The position numbers and the translations under genes are program-made. Of a stretch of DNA of 64,000 nucleotides, positions 16,565 to 24,924 are shown piece by piece. Source of the stretch: Desulfohalovibrio reitneri (GTDB lineage: Bacteria; Desulfobacterota; Desulfovibrionia; Desulfovibrionales; Desulfovibrionaceae); NCBI RefSeq assembly GCF_000711295.1, contig NZ_JOMJ01000004.1:558001-622000 (forward strand), given 5' to 3'. Within the stretch, counting starts at the first letter, position 1, and the number at the start of each line of letters is the position of its first letter. A model generated the notes under the pieces. The model was given only the letters and a program-made list of their open reading frames with translations, was not told the origin of the DNA and made no database searches.

Positions 16565-16591
16565 TTTCCGCCTGATTTCCACCGGCGGAAA
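16565..16591. promoter_or_regulatory. Palindromic candidate operator upstream of tauABC
   Basis: A perfect inverted repeat TTTCCGCC-N11-GGCGGAAA, with a third TTCCGCC copy shortly to its right, lies about 70-100 bases upstream of the tauA start. It sits in the divergent region shared with the DUF748 gene. Its size and symmetry suit a dimeric regulator. No regulator gene is adjacent. Confidence 0.45.
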
Positions 16592-16665
16592 GGGGGAACA
16601 TGGTGATTCCGCCTCAGGCTTCCTGGAAATGCGAACGACCCTTGCCGTGGCTACCTCCTCGGAAT

Positions 16666-16696
16666 TTGACCTTCCACTCCTCTTGGCGCATATCTT
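16666..16696 (+). promoter_or_regulatory. Weak sigma-70-like promoter for the DUF748 gene
   Basis: TTGACC and TATCTT hexamers are separated by 19 bases, 43 bases before ATG 16739. The spacing is longer than ideal, so this is a tentative call. Confidence 0.3.
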
Positions 16697-16738
16697 GAAC
16701 ATGGATATTTCCGCTACAGCAAGCAGGCAAGGGGCGGC

Positions 16739-19700
16739 ATGAGCGCGGTGTTCAGCGGGAAAGGGAGGATTTCCGGCCGATGGAAGTCCCTGCGACGGGA
16801 ATGGAAGATAGCGGGCGTGCTCCTGGCCCTGTTCCTGGCCTACGCGGCCTTCGGCTTTCTGGTCGCGCCCTCCATCATCCGCTCCAACCTTGACTCCTCC
16901 CTGGAAAAGGCGCTCGGCCGCCAAGTGGAAGTGGGGGCGGTTTCCTTCAACCCCCTCACCCTGGAACTCGGTGCGGACGGTGTCAGCGTCTTGCAAAAGG
17001 AGGGCGACGGGGCGCTCTTGTCCCTGGACGGCCTGCGCATTGACCTGGACTCTTTTTCGCTCATCGAGTGGGCCGTGGTCATCGGCGAGTTGCGTTTGGT
17101 CCGGCCCGTTGTCCATTTTGTTTATTACGAGGACGGCAGCCACAACCTTTCTGATCTGATAGCCGAAGAGAGCGGAGACGATCGGGATGCGGGCGGCGGT
17201 GATGGCGGAATCTTCCCCGTGGTTCTGCGTCGCTTCGCCATCGAGGGCGGCGACATCACCGTGGAGGACCGCGCCCTGGGCAAGACGCATCGCGTGGAGA
17301 GGCTCAACCTCACCATCCCCTTCGCCTCCACCCTGGCTGAGCACGTGCAGCGGGAAATCCAGCCAACTCTGGACGCCGTGGTCAACGGCACGCCGGTCTC
17401 GCTGACGGGCCGTGCTCTGCCATTGGCCGACCCCCTGCGCGCCGAGTTCGACATCAAGATTAAAGGCTCCGACCTGACCCACTATTGGGCCTACTCTCCG
17501 CTGCCCGACACGGTGAACCTTGAAACAGGAACCCTCTCCTGCGATGCCAAGCTGATCTTCGAGCAGGGCGGGGACATCCTGCCCAGCCTGCTGGTGGGCG
17601 GCGACTACACCCTGCGCGACGTGGCCCTCACCGGCCTGGAAGGCGAGCGGATTCTGGCCTTCGATCGTCTTGCCCTGCGGCTCAAGGAGATCGGCGTGTT
17701 CGACCGGATAATCCGGGCCAGCAGCCTGGAACTCAGCGCTCCGTACCTCTCCGTGACGCGCCTGGAGGACGGCGGGCTGGACTGGAGCCGCTACCTGCCG
17801 GTTGTCCCGCCGGACACGGAAGCGGAGGAAATCGCGGAGGAGGCGGTGGACACGGTGGAAGAGGAAACCGAAGCCGCCATCCATTTGGAGACGGATCGGC
17901 TGACCGTCAGCGACGGGCGCGTGCGTTTCCGGGACAGGGTGGTGCCCGGCGGCTACGAGTACACCCTGGCCCCGCTGTCGGTGACGGCCGAGGGCGTGAA
18001 CACCGGCGACGAGGAGCCCGCCCGCCTGTCCGTTTCCATGGGAGCGGCGGAGGGAGGCCTCGTATCCGTCAACGCCACCTTCGGCGTGCTGCCGCTGCAA
18101 GCCCGTGGCACTGTGGGGCTGCGGGGAATACGGCCCACGGATTTCAAGGCCTACTTCCGCGACGCCCTGCCTCTGGAGCTGCGCTCCAGTATGCTGGACG
18201 GAAGCCTCGATTTCCTGGTGCCCAAGGGCCGGGCCGGGGAGTTCCGCGTCGAGTCCTTCGACCTGACGCTTGGCGGGGTGGCCCTGGCGACGAAGGGGGC
18301 GGAACAGCCGCAGGTTGAAGTCCCCGAACTGCGGTTGACGGGGGGGACCGTGGACCCCACGGACCGCGTCGTGGAGGTGGATTCCGTCTCCCTGGAGAAA
18401 GCCAGGGTTGCCATGACCAGGGAAAAGAACGGGTCCATCGATCTGCTGGCCCCCTTCACCGGAGAGGGGAGTGAGGAGCGGGATGAAACCAAGGTTGCTT
18501 CCGAAGGCGACGGGGGGGTGTGGAAGGTCTCGGTCAAGAAGGCCGCCATCTCGGAGGCCGCAGTGAGCCTGGACGACCGCGCCGCTCCCCGGCCCGGCGA
18601 GATCAAGCTGGAAAACATCGAGGCCGGGTTTTCTGACTTCCGCCTGGGTGAAAACGGTCCCATGCCCCTGCGGCTGGCGGCGCGGCTGGCCAAGGGCGGG
18701 GACATCTCCTTCCAGGGCAATGCCAATGCCGGGGGAGAGATCTCGGGCCGACTGGACCTGAATGGAATCGCCGTGAAGCAGGCGTCGATGTATCTGCCGC
18801 CCGAGTCCCCGTTGACCATTGCGGGAGGCGCGCTGAACGCCTCGGGCGATCTGCGTACCGGGAGCGGCGAAACGGCGGTGCGCTACACCGGCGGCCTGCG
18901 CTTGGCCGATCTGCTGCTGACCGAGGGAGAGGGCGGCGGGGAACTGCTCTCGCTCCCAAGCCTGGACGTCTCGGGTGTGGAGGTTGAAGGCGCGCCCTTC
19001 AACGTGCGCGTTCAGAACGTGGATTTTTCCGGGCTTGACGCGCTCTACGCCGTGGGACCGGACGGACGGACCAACGTGGACCGCGTGCTGGCCGGTTTCG
19101 GCGGGGACGGCGAAGAGGTGGATAAGGAGGGCGAAAGCGCCCTTGCCTCCCTGTCCATCGAAAGAATCTTATTGGCCGACGGTCGCGTGCGGTTCACCGA
19201 CCGCAGCGTTGACCCGGCCTTCGATACGGAACTGGCCGACCTTCGCGCCAGCCTGACCGGTTTGGCCCTTTCGCCGGAGCAGCGGTCGCGCGTGGAGGTG
19301 GCGGGGATTGTGGGCGGAAGCGCGCCCTTGGCGGTGGAAGGCACGCTGAATCTCATGCGCGCGGGCGCGGAGACCGATTTCCTGGCCAAGCTGGAAAACC
19401 TGGCCCTGCCTCCCCTCACGCCGTACAGCGTGAAGTACATCGCCTACCCCCTGACCAAGGGCAAGCTCTACGCGGACATGGATTTCACGGTGCGCGACCT
19501 GGTCATAACCGGGCAGAACCGCTTCCGCTTCGAGCAGCTCGAGGTTGGCGACAAGGTGGAGTCGGAAACGGCCGCGGACGTGCCCATCAAGACGGCCATG
19601 TCCCTGCTCACGGACAGTTCGGGCACCCTGGCCCTGAACGTGCCGGTGGAAGGCCGCCTGGACGACCCCCAGTTCCGGCTTGGCAAGATCATCTTCCGGG

Positions 19701-20323
19701 CCGTGGGCAGCATGTTCGGCAAGATCGTCACCTCGCCGTTCGCTTTCCTGGGAGCCATCTTCGGCGGCGATGGCGCGCCGGATAACATGGGTATACTGGA
19801 GTTCGACCCCGGAACGGTGGAGATGGACGATACCGACCGCCGCAAGCTGGACATCGTGGCCCAGGCCATGGACGACCGCCCCAATATCCACGTGGAACTG
19901 GCCGCCTACGTCGATCCCGAGGAGGACACGCGGGCGCTCAAGGACAGGGTGGTGGACAGGCTGGTCCGGAAGGCGAAGATGGAGGACATGGGGCTGCTCG
20001 CGCCAAGAGACCCGTCCAGAGTGGCGGTTACACAGCACGAGTACCCCGAATACCTGGCCGACGCCTACGAAAAGGCCACCGGAGACAAGGCCCGGGGCCG
20101 TCCGCCGGAAGTGCTTCGCGAGCTTATCCGGCAGCACATCACCCTGGAGCCGGGCGAACTGACCGACCTGGCCAAGTCCAGAAGCGCCGCCGCCCGCGAT
20201 TACCTGACCAAGACCAAGGGTATCGACCCAGGCCGCGTCTTCGTCCGCGAGGAAAACCACCTCGCCGAACCCGAAGAGGACGGCGTGTCCAAGCCCCGGG
20301 TGGAATTGGGGGTGACGCGATAG
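16739..20323 (+). CDS. Giant DUF748/AsmA-like envelope protein
   Basis: This 1194-aa protein has one N-terminal signal anchor (KIAGVLLALFLAYAAFGFLV). A long series of repeated beta-rich segments follows, of the DUF748/AsmA type: LEKALGRQVEVGAVSFNPLT, then many copies of blocks such as LSLDGLRIDLDSFSLIEWAV and IERILLADGRVRFTDRSVDP. Near the C-terminus are the family block GTLALNVPVEGRLDDPQFRL and an OmpA-like ending (EMDDTDRRKLDIVAQAMDD). Proteins of this group are predicted to bridge the periplasm and move lipids between membranes or affect envelope assembly. Acidic Glu runs (EAEEIAEEAVDTVEEETEA) interrupt the repeats. It is monocistronic, divergent from tauABC. Confidence 0.85.
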   Translation: MSAVFSGKGRISGRWKSLRREWKIAGVLLALFLAYAAFGFLVAPSIIRSNLDSSLEKALGRQVEVGAVSFNPLTLELGADGVSVLQKEGDGALLSLDGLRIDLDSFSLIEWAVVIGELRLVRPVVHFVYYEDGSHNLSDLIAEESGDDRDAGGGDGGIFPVVLRRFAIEGGDITVEDRALGKTHRVERLNLTIPFASTLAEHVQREIQPTLDAVVNGTPVSLTGRALPLADPLRAEFDIKIKGSDLTHYWAYSPLPDTVNLETGTLSCDAKLIFEQGGDILPSLLVGGDYTLRDVALTGLEGERILAFDRLALRLKEIGVFDRIIRASSLELSAPYLSVTRLEDGGLDWSRYLPVVPPDTEAEEIAEEAVDTVEEETEAAIHLETDRLTVSDGRVRFRDRVVPGGYEYTLAPLSVTAEGVNTGDEEPARLSVSMGAAEGGLVSVNATFGVLPLQARGTVGLRGIRPTDFKAYFRDALPLELRSSMLDGSLDFLVPKGRAGEFRVESFDLTLGGVALATKGAEQPQVEVPELRLTGGTVDPTDRVVEVDSVSLEKARVAMTREKNGSIDLLAPFTGEGSEERDETKVASEGDGGVWKVSVKKAAISEAAVSLDDRAAPRPGEIKLENIEAGFSDFRLGENGPMPLRLAARLAKGGDISFQGNANAGGEISGRLDLNGIAVKQASMYLPPESPLTIAGGALNASGDLRTGSGETAVRYTGGLRLADLLLTEGEGGGELLSLPSLDVSGVEVEGAPFNVRVQNVDFSGLDALYAVGPDGRTNVDRVLAGFGGDGEEVDKEGESALASLSIERILLADGRVRFTDRSVDPAFDTELADLRASLTGLALSPEQRSRVEVAGIVGGSAPLAVEGTLNLMRAGAETDFLAKLENLALPPLTPYSVKYIAYPLTKGKLYADMDFTVRDLVITGQNRFRFEQLEVGDKVESETAADVPIKTAMSLLTDSSGTLALNVPVEGRLDDPQFRLGKIIFRAVGSMFGKIVTSPFAFLGAIFGGDGAPDNMGILEFDPGTVEMDDTDRRKLDIVAQAMDDRPNIHVELAAYVDPEEDTRALKDRVVDRLVRKAKMEDMGLLAPRDPSRVAVTQHEYPEYLADAYEKATGDKARGRPPEVLRELIRQHITLEPGELTDLAKSRSAAARDYLTKTKGIDPGRVFVREENHLAEPEEDGVSKPRVELGVTR

Positions 20324-20552
20324 CGGAGATGAGAAAATTGGACCGAATTACTGGTAAACAAGAGTTGGCATTGGATTTGGCTAGCACACACCTAACTAGT
20401 TGGTACAATTAACACAGCCACACTGAGCAGGCCGCAACATGGCCTGACCTGTCAGGATGTCTTGATCTCTATTTTTCCCTGGGCTGTCGACCCTGGCCGT
20501 TGCTCCTTCCTGGCACGGACAACTTGCCCTTGATAAGGGAGTTGTTTAATCA

Positions 20553-20567
20553 GTCGGTCCTGAAAAA
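20553..20567 (+). repeat. IS5-type element left terminal inverted repeat
   Basis: GTCGGTCCTGAAAAA; it matches the right end (21996-22010) in inverted orientation at 14 of 15 bases. Confidence 0.8.
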
Positions 20568-20583
20568 GGCCTTTCAGATTGAA

Positions 20584-21882
20584 TCAGGCGTACTTTAGTC
20601 TGCCCCGACTCCAGGTTCCGAAGCAGAGCCAAGGGGCGAAAAGAGACAAAAAGTGCTTCAGTCCCCGCATCCACTTCTTGAAGTTGAACGCGGCTGCGGC
20701 CATCAGCAGGTTGATCGCATCACCGAGGGCCCCTTTCAGGAAGTTTTTGGCCATGCGGAAGTCGTGTTTGAGATGTCCGATCACCGGCTCGATGCCAGCG
20801 CGTCTGCGAAAACGTTGCCTGGCCTTTCGTCTCTGGTAGGGCGTGTCGCTTTTCTTCGGCCGGCCCGGAATCAGAATGCTCGTGTCACCGACTTTTTTGC
20901 GCCCCCTGTAACCCCGGTCACAGATGGCCGCCTCGGGGCAGGATTCCGTGATTTGCGAAACTTGCTCCAGAACATCCGGCAGGGTGTGACCGTCGAAAAC
21001 GTTCTCCTTGAAGGACATGGCTCCTACGATCACACCGGTGGTCTTGGTCCAGGCGATGGAGGCCTTGCGTCCGAACTCGTACTTTTTGTGCTCTTTGCCC
21101 TTGCCGATGCAAAGCACGTCCGGTTCGTGCAGGCTGTAGATCTTGTTCTTGTCGGTACGTTTCTGGTCATGGACCCGGCGGAAGAGCTGCATAGCTTCCC
21201 TGTGCCTGGCCAACGAATCCCTGGGCAGTTTGCGCTCAAGTTCGCGGATCAGGACGCCAGCCATGGTCCGAATGCGTTTGATGATCTTGCGACTCTTGAA
21301 TCGCTGGCGCAGGAGGCCTGGCAATTCACGGCGGAAACTGCGGCGCAAGCTGATTCCTTCGAACTCGGCGATGGCCCTGCATCGCTTGATGACCTTGGTC
21401 AGAAGCTTCACGTCAGTGGGGAAGGTGATGTTCTTCTCCTGGACCGTGGTGTCCACGGCGATCTCCCGCTCCATGGCGTCGTCGCCGTGCAGACCCACCG
21501 AGACCTCGAAGATCAAACGCGCCCCACCCTCGCCGATGCGTTTGCGGAAATAAACCAAGTCCGTGGGGTCACAAGGAAGCCTCCACCGGAAATGCGTCTC
21601 ACCGCAGAAGGCCTGATAGTAGGGGTTCCGGACCCAAGCCTCAATGACACGCTCGTCGCTCAGATTTTCAAGCTGCTTGAGGATCATGAGCCCGACCATG
21701 AGTCTGATGGGCTTTGCTGGACGACCATACTCACTATAGAGGCTAGAAAACTCCTGCTCGAACCTTTCCCAGGGGATGTTCGCTGCAAGCTTGAGCAGCG
21801 GGTCCTTGGGATTGAGCTGATCGATGAGGTCCTCGTAGAGGAAATTGCCCTGATCGCTTTTGGCTGGCTTGGCCTTCATCAT
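20584..21882 (-). CDS. IS5-family DDE transposase
   Basis: The start is set at ATG 21882 (a second ATG follows at 21879), behind GGGAG; the frame runs on to 21954 without RBS support (432 aa from 21882). The N-terminal DUF772 region (FEQEFSSLYSEYGRPAKPIR, LMVGLMILKQLENLSDERVI) is followed by an RNase-H-like DDE domain: EIAVDTTVQEKNITFPTD for the first Asp, EAAICDRGYRGRKKVG for the second, and RRRAGIEPVIGHLKHDFRM for the Glu. No frameshift or stop is seen, so it is probably active or recently active. Its base composition is lower in G+C than the flanking core genes. Confidence 0.92.
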   Translation of the reverse strand: MMKAKPAKSDQGNFLYEDLIDQLNPKDPLLKLAANIPWERFEQEFSSLYSEYGRPAKPIRLMVGLMILKQLENLSDERVIEAWVRNPYYQAFCGETHFRWRLPCDPTDLVYFRKRIGEGGARLIFEVSVGLHGDDAMEREIAVDTTVQEKNITFPTDVKLLTKVIKRCRAIAEFEGISLRRSFRRELPGLLRQRFKSRKIIKRIRTMAGVLIRELERKLPRDSLARHREAMQLFRRVHDQKRTDKNKIYSLHEPDVLCIGKGKEHKKYEFGRKASIAWTKTTGVIVGAMSFKENVFDGHTLPDVLEQVSQITESCPEAAICDRGYRGRKKVGDTSILIPGRPKKSDTPYQRRKARQRFRRRAGIEPVIGHLKHDFRMAKNFLKGALGDAINLLMAAAAFNFKKWMRGLKHFLSLFAPWLCFGTWSRGRLKYA

Positions 21883-21995
21883 CACTCCCGAACCGGTGAC
21901 GGCGCGACCGGTTTCTTGCAGAATCACTACAGTTCCTGGTCGAGAATGATACATTGAATGCTACACTTTGTTAATTCTTTTCAGTGTCATAGATG

Positions 21996-22010
21996 TTTTT
22001 CAGGGCCGAC
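21996..22010 (-). repeat. IS5-type element right terminal inverted repeat
   Basis: The reverse complement reads GTCGGCCCTGAAAAA, pairing with 20553-20567 with one mismatch. Confidence 0.8.
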
Positions 22011-22016
22011 TAATCA

Positions 22017-22223
22017 AATCTATGTTCCCATCACCACGCCTCTTCCGCTGCGGCGGCATTCGCCCCTGTAACAACGCGGAAGTCTCTTGGTGGGAACGAA
22101 TCTCTCCTGGGAGCCCCTCCTTTAGAAAAGGCGGACAAGACCAGGAGGATTACTAAGACGGACTTGGTGTCCGTCCACTTGGAATGTGAAGCCGGCTTCA
22201 TCACGTTTTTTCAGAGAGAATCG
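22017..22223 (+). other. Non-coding leader between IS5-type element and antiporter gene
   Basis: About 200 bases without a supported gene. They contain several GC-rich inverted segments and a good Shine-Dalgarno-like CCAGGAGGA at 22141 that is too far from the ATG at 22224. It would suit the TTG at 22164 instead. I recognise no riboswitch class here. Confidence 0.4.
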
Positions 22224-23870
22224 ATGCTTGTTATTCTGGTCAGTTTCGCTTTCGGGTTCGGTCTTGCTTTGGCGCGAATCGGGTTGCCTCCCATGGTGGG
22301 CTTCTTGATCGCCGGTTTCGCCTACAATATGGCCGGGCTTGCGCCGCCGGCTGGCCTGGACACCATAGCGAATTTGGGCATTACGCTGCTGCTTTTTTCA
22401 ATTGGACTAAAGCTGGACGTGCGCGGGTTGTTGAAAGCGGAAATATGGTCCGGCGCAACAACCCAGATGCTCTTTTCCATCGCTTTTATGTGCGGTGCTT
22501 TTTTGCTTGTGCGGGAAGCCTTCGGCGCTTCGTTGCTGGACGTTTCAATGGGGACGATTCTTCTTCTGTCGTTCGCGTTTTCTTTCTCCAGCACGGTATT
22601 CGCGGTGAAGGTTTTGGAGGACAAAGGCGATATGTCCGCCCTGTATGGACGGATAGCCATCGGCCTTCTGATTATGCAGGATCTATTCGCGGTCTTGTTC
22701 CTCAGCCTTACTGCGGGGAAGATTCCCAGTATCTGGGCCCTCGGACTGATCGGCCTGCCGCTCGTCAGGCCGGTGCTGTATCGCTTGCTGGACTTGGCCG
22801 GCCACGGCGAACTATTTGTCTTGAGCGGACTGTTTATCGCTTTGGGATTGGGCGCGGAACTCTTTTCGCTTGTTGGGATGAAAGCGGACCTGGGCGCGTT
22901 GGTGGTTGGAGTGCTACTGGCGGGGTATCATCGCGCCTCTGAGCTTTCCTACGCCCTCTTCAGTTTCAAGGAATTAATGCTGGTTGGCTTTTTCCTTTCC
23001 ATCGGCATGACCGGCCTCCCCACAATGGAAATGCTGCTGGCCGCGTTCCTGTTGTGCTTGCTGCTGCCCTTCAAGACGGGAATCTATTATTTTGTGATTT
23101 CACTGTTTGGGCTGCGAGCGCGCACCAATCTTTTTGCCTCCCTGACGCTCACTAATTATTCGGAATTCGGCCTTATCGTGGCTGCCATAGCAGTGGGGCA
23201 GGGATTGCTTTCTAGCGAATGGCTGATGATCGCCGCCATGGCGGTAAGCATTAGCTTCGCGCTCTCCGCCCCGTTAAGCATGCATGCCGAGCATGTTTAC
23301 AGGTTGATGCAAGGCTGGCTGTGCAAGTTCGAGCGCAAAACCTGTCATCCGCTTGATGCCCCCATCGATCCTGGTTCAGTGAGGGCGATGGTAATCGGAA
23401 TGGGGCGTATCGGCATGGGCGCTTACGACGAATTGCTTAAAACATACAGTGAAGACGACATTTGCGGCGTGGAGCATAATCCCAGCCGCGTTGACTCGAA
23501 CCGCGCCCAAGGCCGCAACGTCTTGCTGGGAGACGCCTGTGATACTGATTTCTGGTTGAAGCTGCGGAAAGACTTGAATCTCGAAATTGTGATACTGGCC
23601 ATGCCCAAACATCAAGGCAACATGTTCGCCGCGCGCCAACTTCTAAACTATGAGATAGAGTGCCGCATAGCGGCCATAGCGCATTACCAGGAGGAGGTGG
23701 AGGAGCTCTCGAGAATTGGCGTTTGCTCCGCCTTCAACATGTACGAACGGGCCGGAGCAGGGCTGGTCCGCATCGCCTTTGAAAGCTGCAAACTCCCGGA
23801 GTATCCGTCCCGCCAGGGCGGGGAAAGCGAAGGATTCGCTGAGGACGAGACGAAACCAGTCCTTTCCTGA
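22224..23870 (+). CDS. KefB-type cation:proton antiporter with RCK/TrkA-N domain
   Basis: From ATG 22224 the protein has 548 aa; TTG 22164, behind AGGAGG, would add 20 residues and cannot be excluded. About 11-12 membrane helices of the CPA2 family come first (GFGLALARIGLPPMVGFLIA opening, then LLLLSFAFSFSSTVFAVKVL). A cytoplasmic Rossmann RCK domain follows with VIGMGRIGMGAYDELLKTY and LLGDACDTDFW. It probably exchanges K+ or Na+ for H+ under NAD(H) or nucleotide control. No KefG/KefF partner is adjacent. Codon use (many TTG, TTT, AAA, GAA) and G+C of about 50-60% in sampled lines differ from neighbours, which suggests horizontal acquisition. Confidence 0.88.
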   Translation: MLVILVSFAFGFGLALARIGLPPMVGFLIAGFAYNMAGLAPPAGLDTIANLGITLLLFSIGLKLDVRGLLKAEIWSGATTQMLFSIAFMCGAFLLVREAFGASLLDVSMGTILLLSFAFSFSSTVFAVKVLEDKGDMSALYGRIAIGLLIMQDLFAVLFLSLTAGKIPSIWALGLIGLPLVRPVLYRLLDLAGHGELFVLSGLFIALGLGAELFSLVGMKADLGALVVGVLLAGYHRASELSYALFSFKELMLVGFFLSIGMTGLPTMEMLLAAFLLCLLLPFKTGIYYFVISLFGLRARTNLFASLTLTNYSEFGLIVAAIAVGQGLLSSEWLMIAAMAVSISFALSAPLSMHAEHVYRLMQGWLCKFERKTCHPLDAPIDPGSVRAMVIGMGRIGMGAYDELLKTYSEDDICGVEHNPSRVDSNRAQGRNVLLGDACDTDFWLKLRKDLNLEIVILAMPKHQGNMFAARQLLNYEIECRIAAIAHYQEEVEELSRIGVCSAFNMYERAGAGLVRIAFESCKLPEYPSRQGGESEGFAEDETKPVLS

Positions 23871-23880
23871 CACCGTCAGG
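23866..23880 (+). terminator. Hairpin overlapping the antiporter stop codon
   Basis: CCTGAC-ACC-GTCAGG forms a 6-bp stem over the TGA at 23868-23870. There is no T-tract, so terminator activity is uncertain. Confidence 0.35.
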
Positions 23881-24079
23881 AATTGTGCAATGAAATCGAA
23901 GCCCATGCATCCAACGAACAAGAAAAGGGGGGAGGGGCCGTTTATCTTTTTTGAGAAGTAATTCGTATGAATTACCGGAGATGTGATGATCTTCCGGCGA
24001 TGGTTACGGGATTTGATAACGTGCCGATGGAAGCGATTGGAGAGCTTCTGCCGTCATAGCGGGGAGAACATGAAGCAAG

Positions 24080-24113
24080 AAAAAGGGGCCAAGCCAATAT
24101 GGCCTAACCCCTT
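24080..24113 (-). terminator. Intrinsic terminator of tRNA-Arg
   Basis: On the minus strand, AAGGGGTTAGGCCA pairs with TGGCTTGGCCCCTT around a short loop, followed by TTTTT. It is placed just after the tRNA 3' end. Confidence 0.75.
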
Positions 24114-24121
24114 GAAATTCG

Positions 24122-24198
24122 TGGCGCGCCCGGGAGGATTCGAACCTCCGACCAACGGATTCGTAGTCCGGTACTCTATCCAGCTGAGCTACGGGCGC
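24122..24198 (-). tRNA. tRNA-Arg (anticodon ACG)
   Basis: The minus strand reads a full 77-nt cloverleaf: acceptor GCGCCCG pairing with CGGGCGC, D-arm with AGCTCAGCTGGATAGAG, anticodon loop CTACGAA, T-arm GGAGGTTCGAATCCTCC and an encoded CCA end. Anticodon ACG (first A expected to be inosine) decodes CGU/CGC/CGA. It lies 62 bases downstream of the FMN split-barrel gene on the same strand, and its 3' end faces the acquired-looking segment to the left. Confidence 0.97.
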
Positions 24199-24260
24199 GT
24201 AGCGAGGAGTGGAGAACTACAGCTTCACCCCCTGGCCGTCAAGGGCTTTTTGCGGATTTT

Positions 24261-24689
24261 TCATCGCAGCCGTTCGAAACGGGAGTCTGTGGCCCCGCGC
24301 AAAAGCTGGGCGGTATGCACCTCCATTTCCAGCACGTCCGAGTCGGGATGGGAGGCCAGCTTTTCAAGTTGCGGGTGGCGGGCCAGAATCTCCTGTTTCA
24401 GTTGTTCGCACCTTTCTCGGGACACCGGGCGGCAATCGCCTTCCAGGGTCAGGGCCATGGTCTCCTCGCGGGGAAGGCCGTCCTCGCGGTTGTCCACCAG
24501 CAGGCTGACGTGGGCGTTGCGGCGACAATTGCGGTATTTCTTGGTGCTGCGTGAGGTGAGCATGTAGATGCGCCCGCCGTCCTCCGAGGCGGCGTAGGCC
24601 ATGAGCGAGCAGTGGGGTGCGTTCTCCGAGGCCGTGGCCAGGACCCCGATGTCCTTGGCCCGAAGCAGGCGGAGCATGTCCTCGTGCAT
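24261..24689 (-). CDS. Pyridoxamine 5'-phosphate oxidase-like FMN-binding split-barrel protein
   Basis: ATG 24689 with GGAG five bases upstream gives 142 aa; the longer frame to 24968 enters ispG and is rejected. The fold is visible in RLLRAKDIGVLATASENAPH, then CSLMAYAASEDGGRIYMLTS and STKKYRNCRRNAHVSLLVDN. This matches small split-barrel flavin proteins of the PNPOx-like group. It probably binds FMN or F420-like cofactors; the reaction is unknown. It is divergent from ispG and lies upstream of the tRNA-Arg gene. Confidence 0.85.
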   Translation of the reverse strand: MHEDMLRLLRAKDIGVLATASENAPHCSLMAYAASEDGGRIYMLTSRSTKKYRNCRRNAHVSLLVDNREDGLPREETMALTLEGDCRPVSRERCEQLKQEILARHPQLEKLASHPDSDVLEMEVHTAQLLRGATDSRFERLR

Positions 24690-24924
24690 GGTTACTCCAT
24701 GGGATTGCGGGGAATCGGGCATTCGGCAACGCGTAGCATACTCCGAACGCCGCGCCAAGATGGACGGCAGCATTTCCGCACTTGTGCAAGGGAAGCCCCT
24801 CCGGGATGGGGCCCCGCGCCAACCGGTCCGCCGCCTCCGGCCTCGGGCGAGTACCCACAGGGCTTGGCTTGCGGCCGGTTTTGGACTAGTCTGCCTCTTT
24901 TCCATTCGAGAGGTGTGAGAATCC

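Larger units (their letters stand above)
20553..22010 (-). mobile_element. IS5-family insertion sequence, complete
   Basis: A 1458-bp element is bounded by 15-bp terminal inverted repeats, GTCGGTCCTGAAAAA on the left and GTCGGCCCTGAAAAA in reverse complement on the right (one mismatch). The 6-bp direct repeat TAATCA flanks it (20547-20552 and 22011-22016). The repeat partly overlaps an imperfect extension of the inverted repeat, so the true target duplication may be shorter. One intact transposase gene fills most of it on the minus strand. Confidence 0.85.

Noticed and set aside
16187-18100. A 637-codon minus-strand frame overlapping tauA and the DUF748 gene
   Set aside because: It crosses the divergent intergenic region and both neighbouring genes; no motif or RBS supports it.
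20330-20413. A 27-codon frame MRKLDRITGK... between the DUF748 gene and the IS5-type element
   Set aside because: Too short to support; no ribosome-binding site or homologue recognised.
22029-22160. Possible riboswitch upstream of the antiporter gene
   Set aside because: The segment has inverted GC-rich blocks, but I could not match it to ydaO, GEMM, fluoride, guanidine or Mn riboswitch cores.
23983-24567. A 194-codon plus-strand frame
   Set aside because: It reads through the tRNA-Arg gene and antisense to the split-barrel gene; the segment with GGFEPPTNGF is the familiar false translation of a tRNA.
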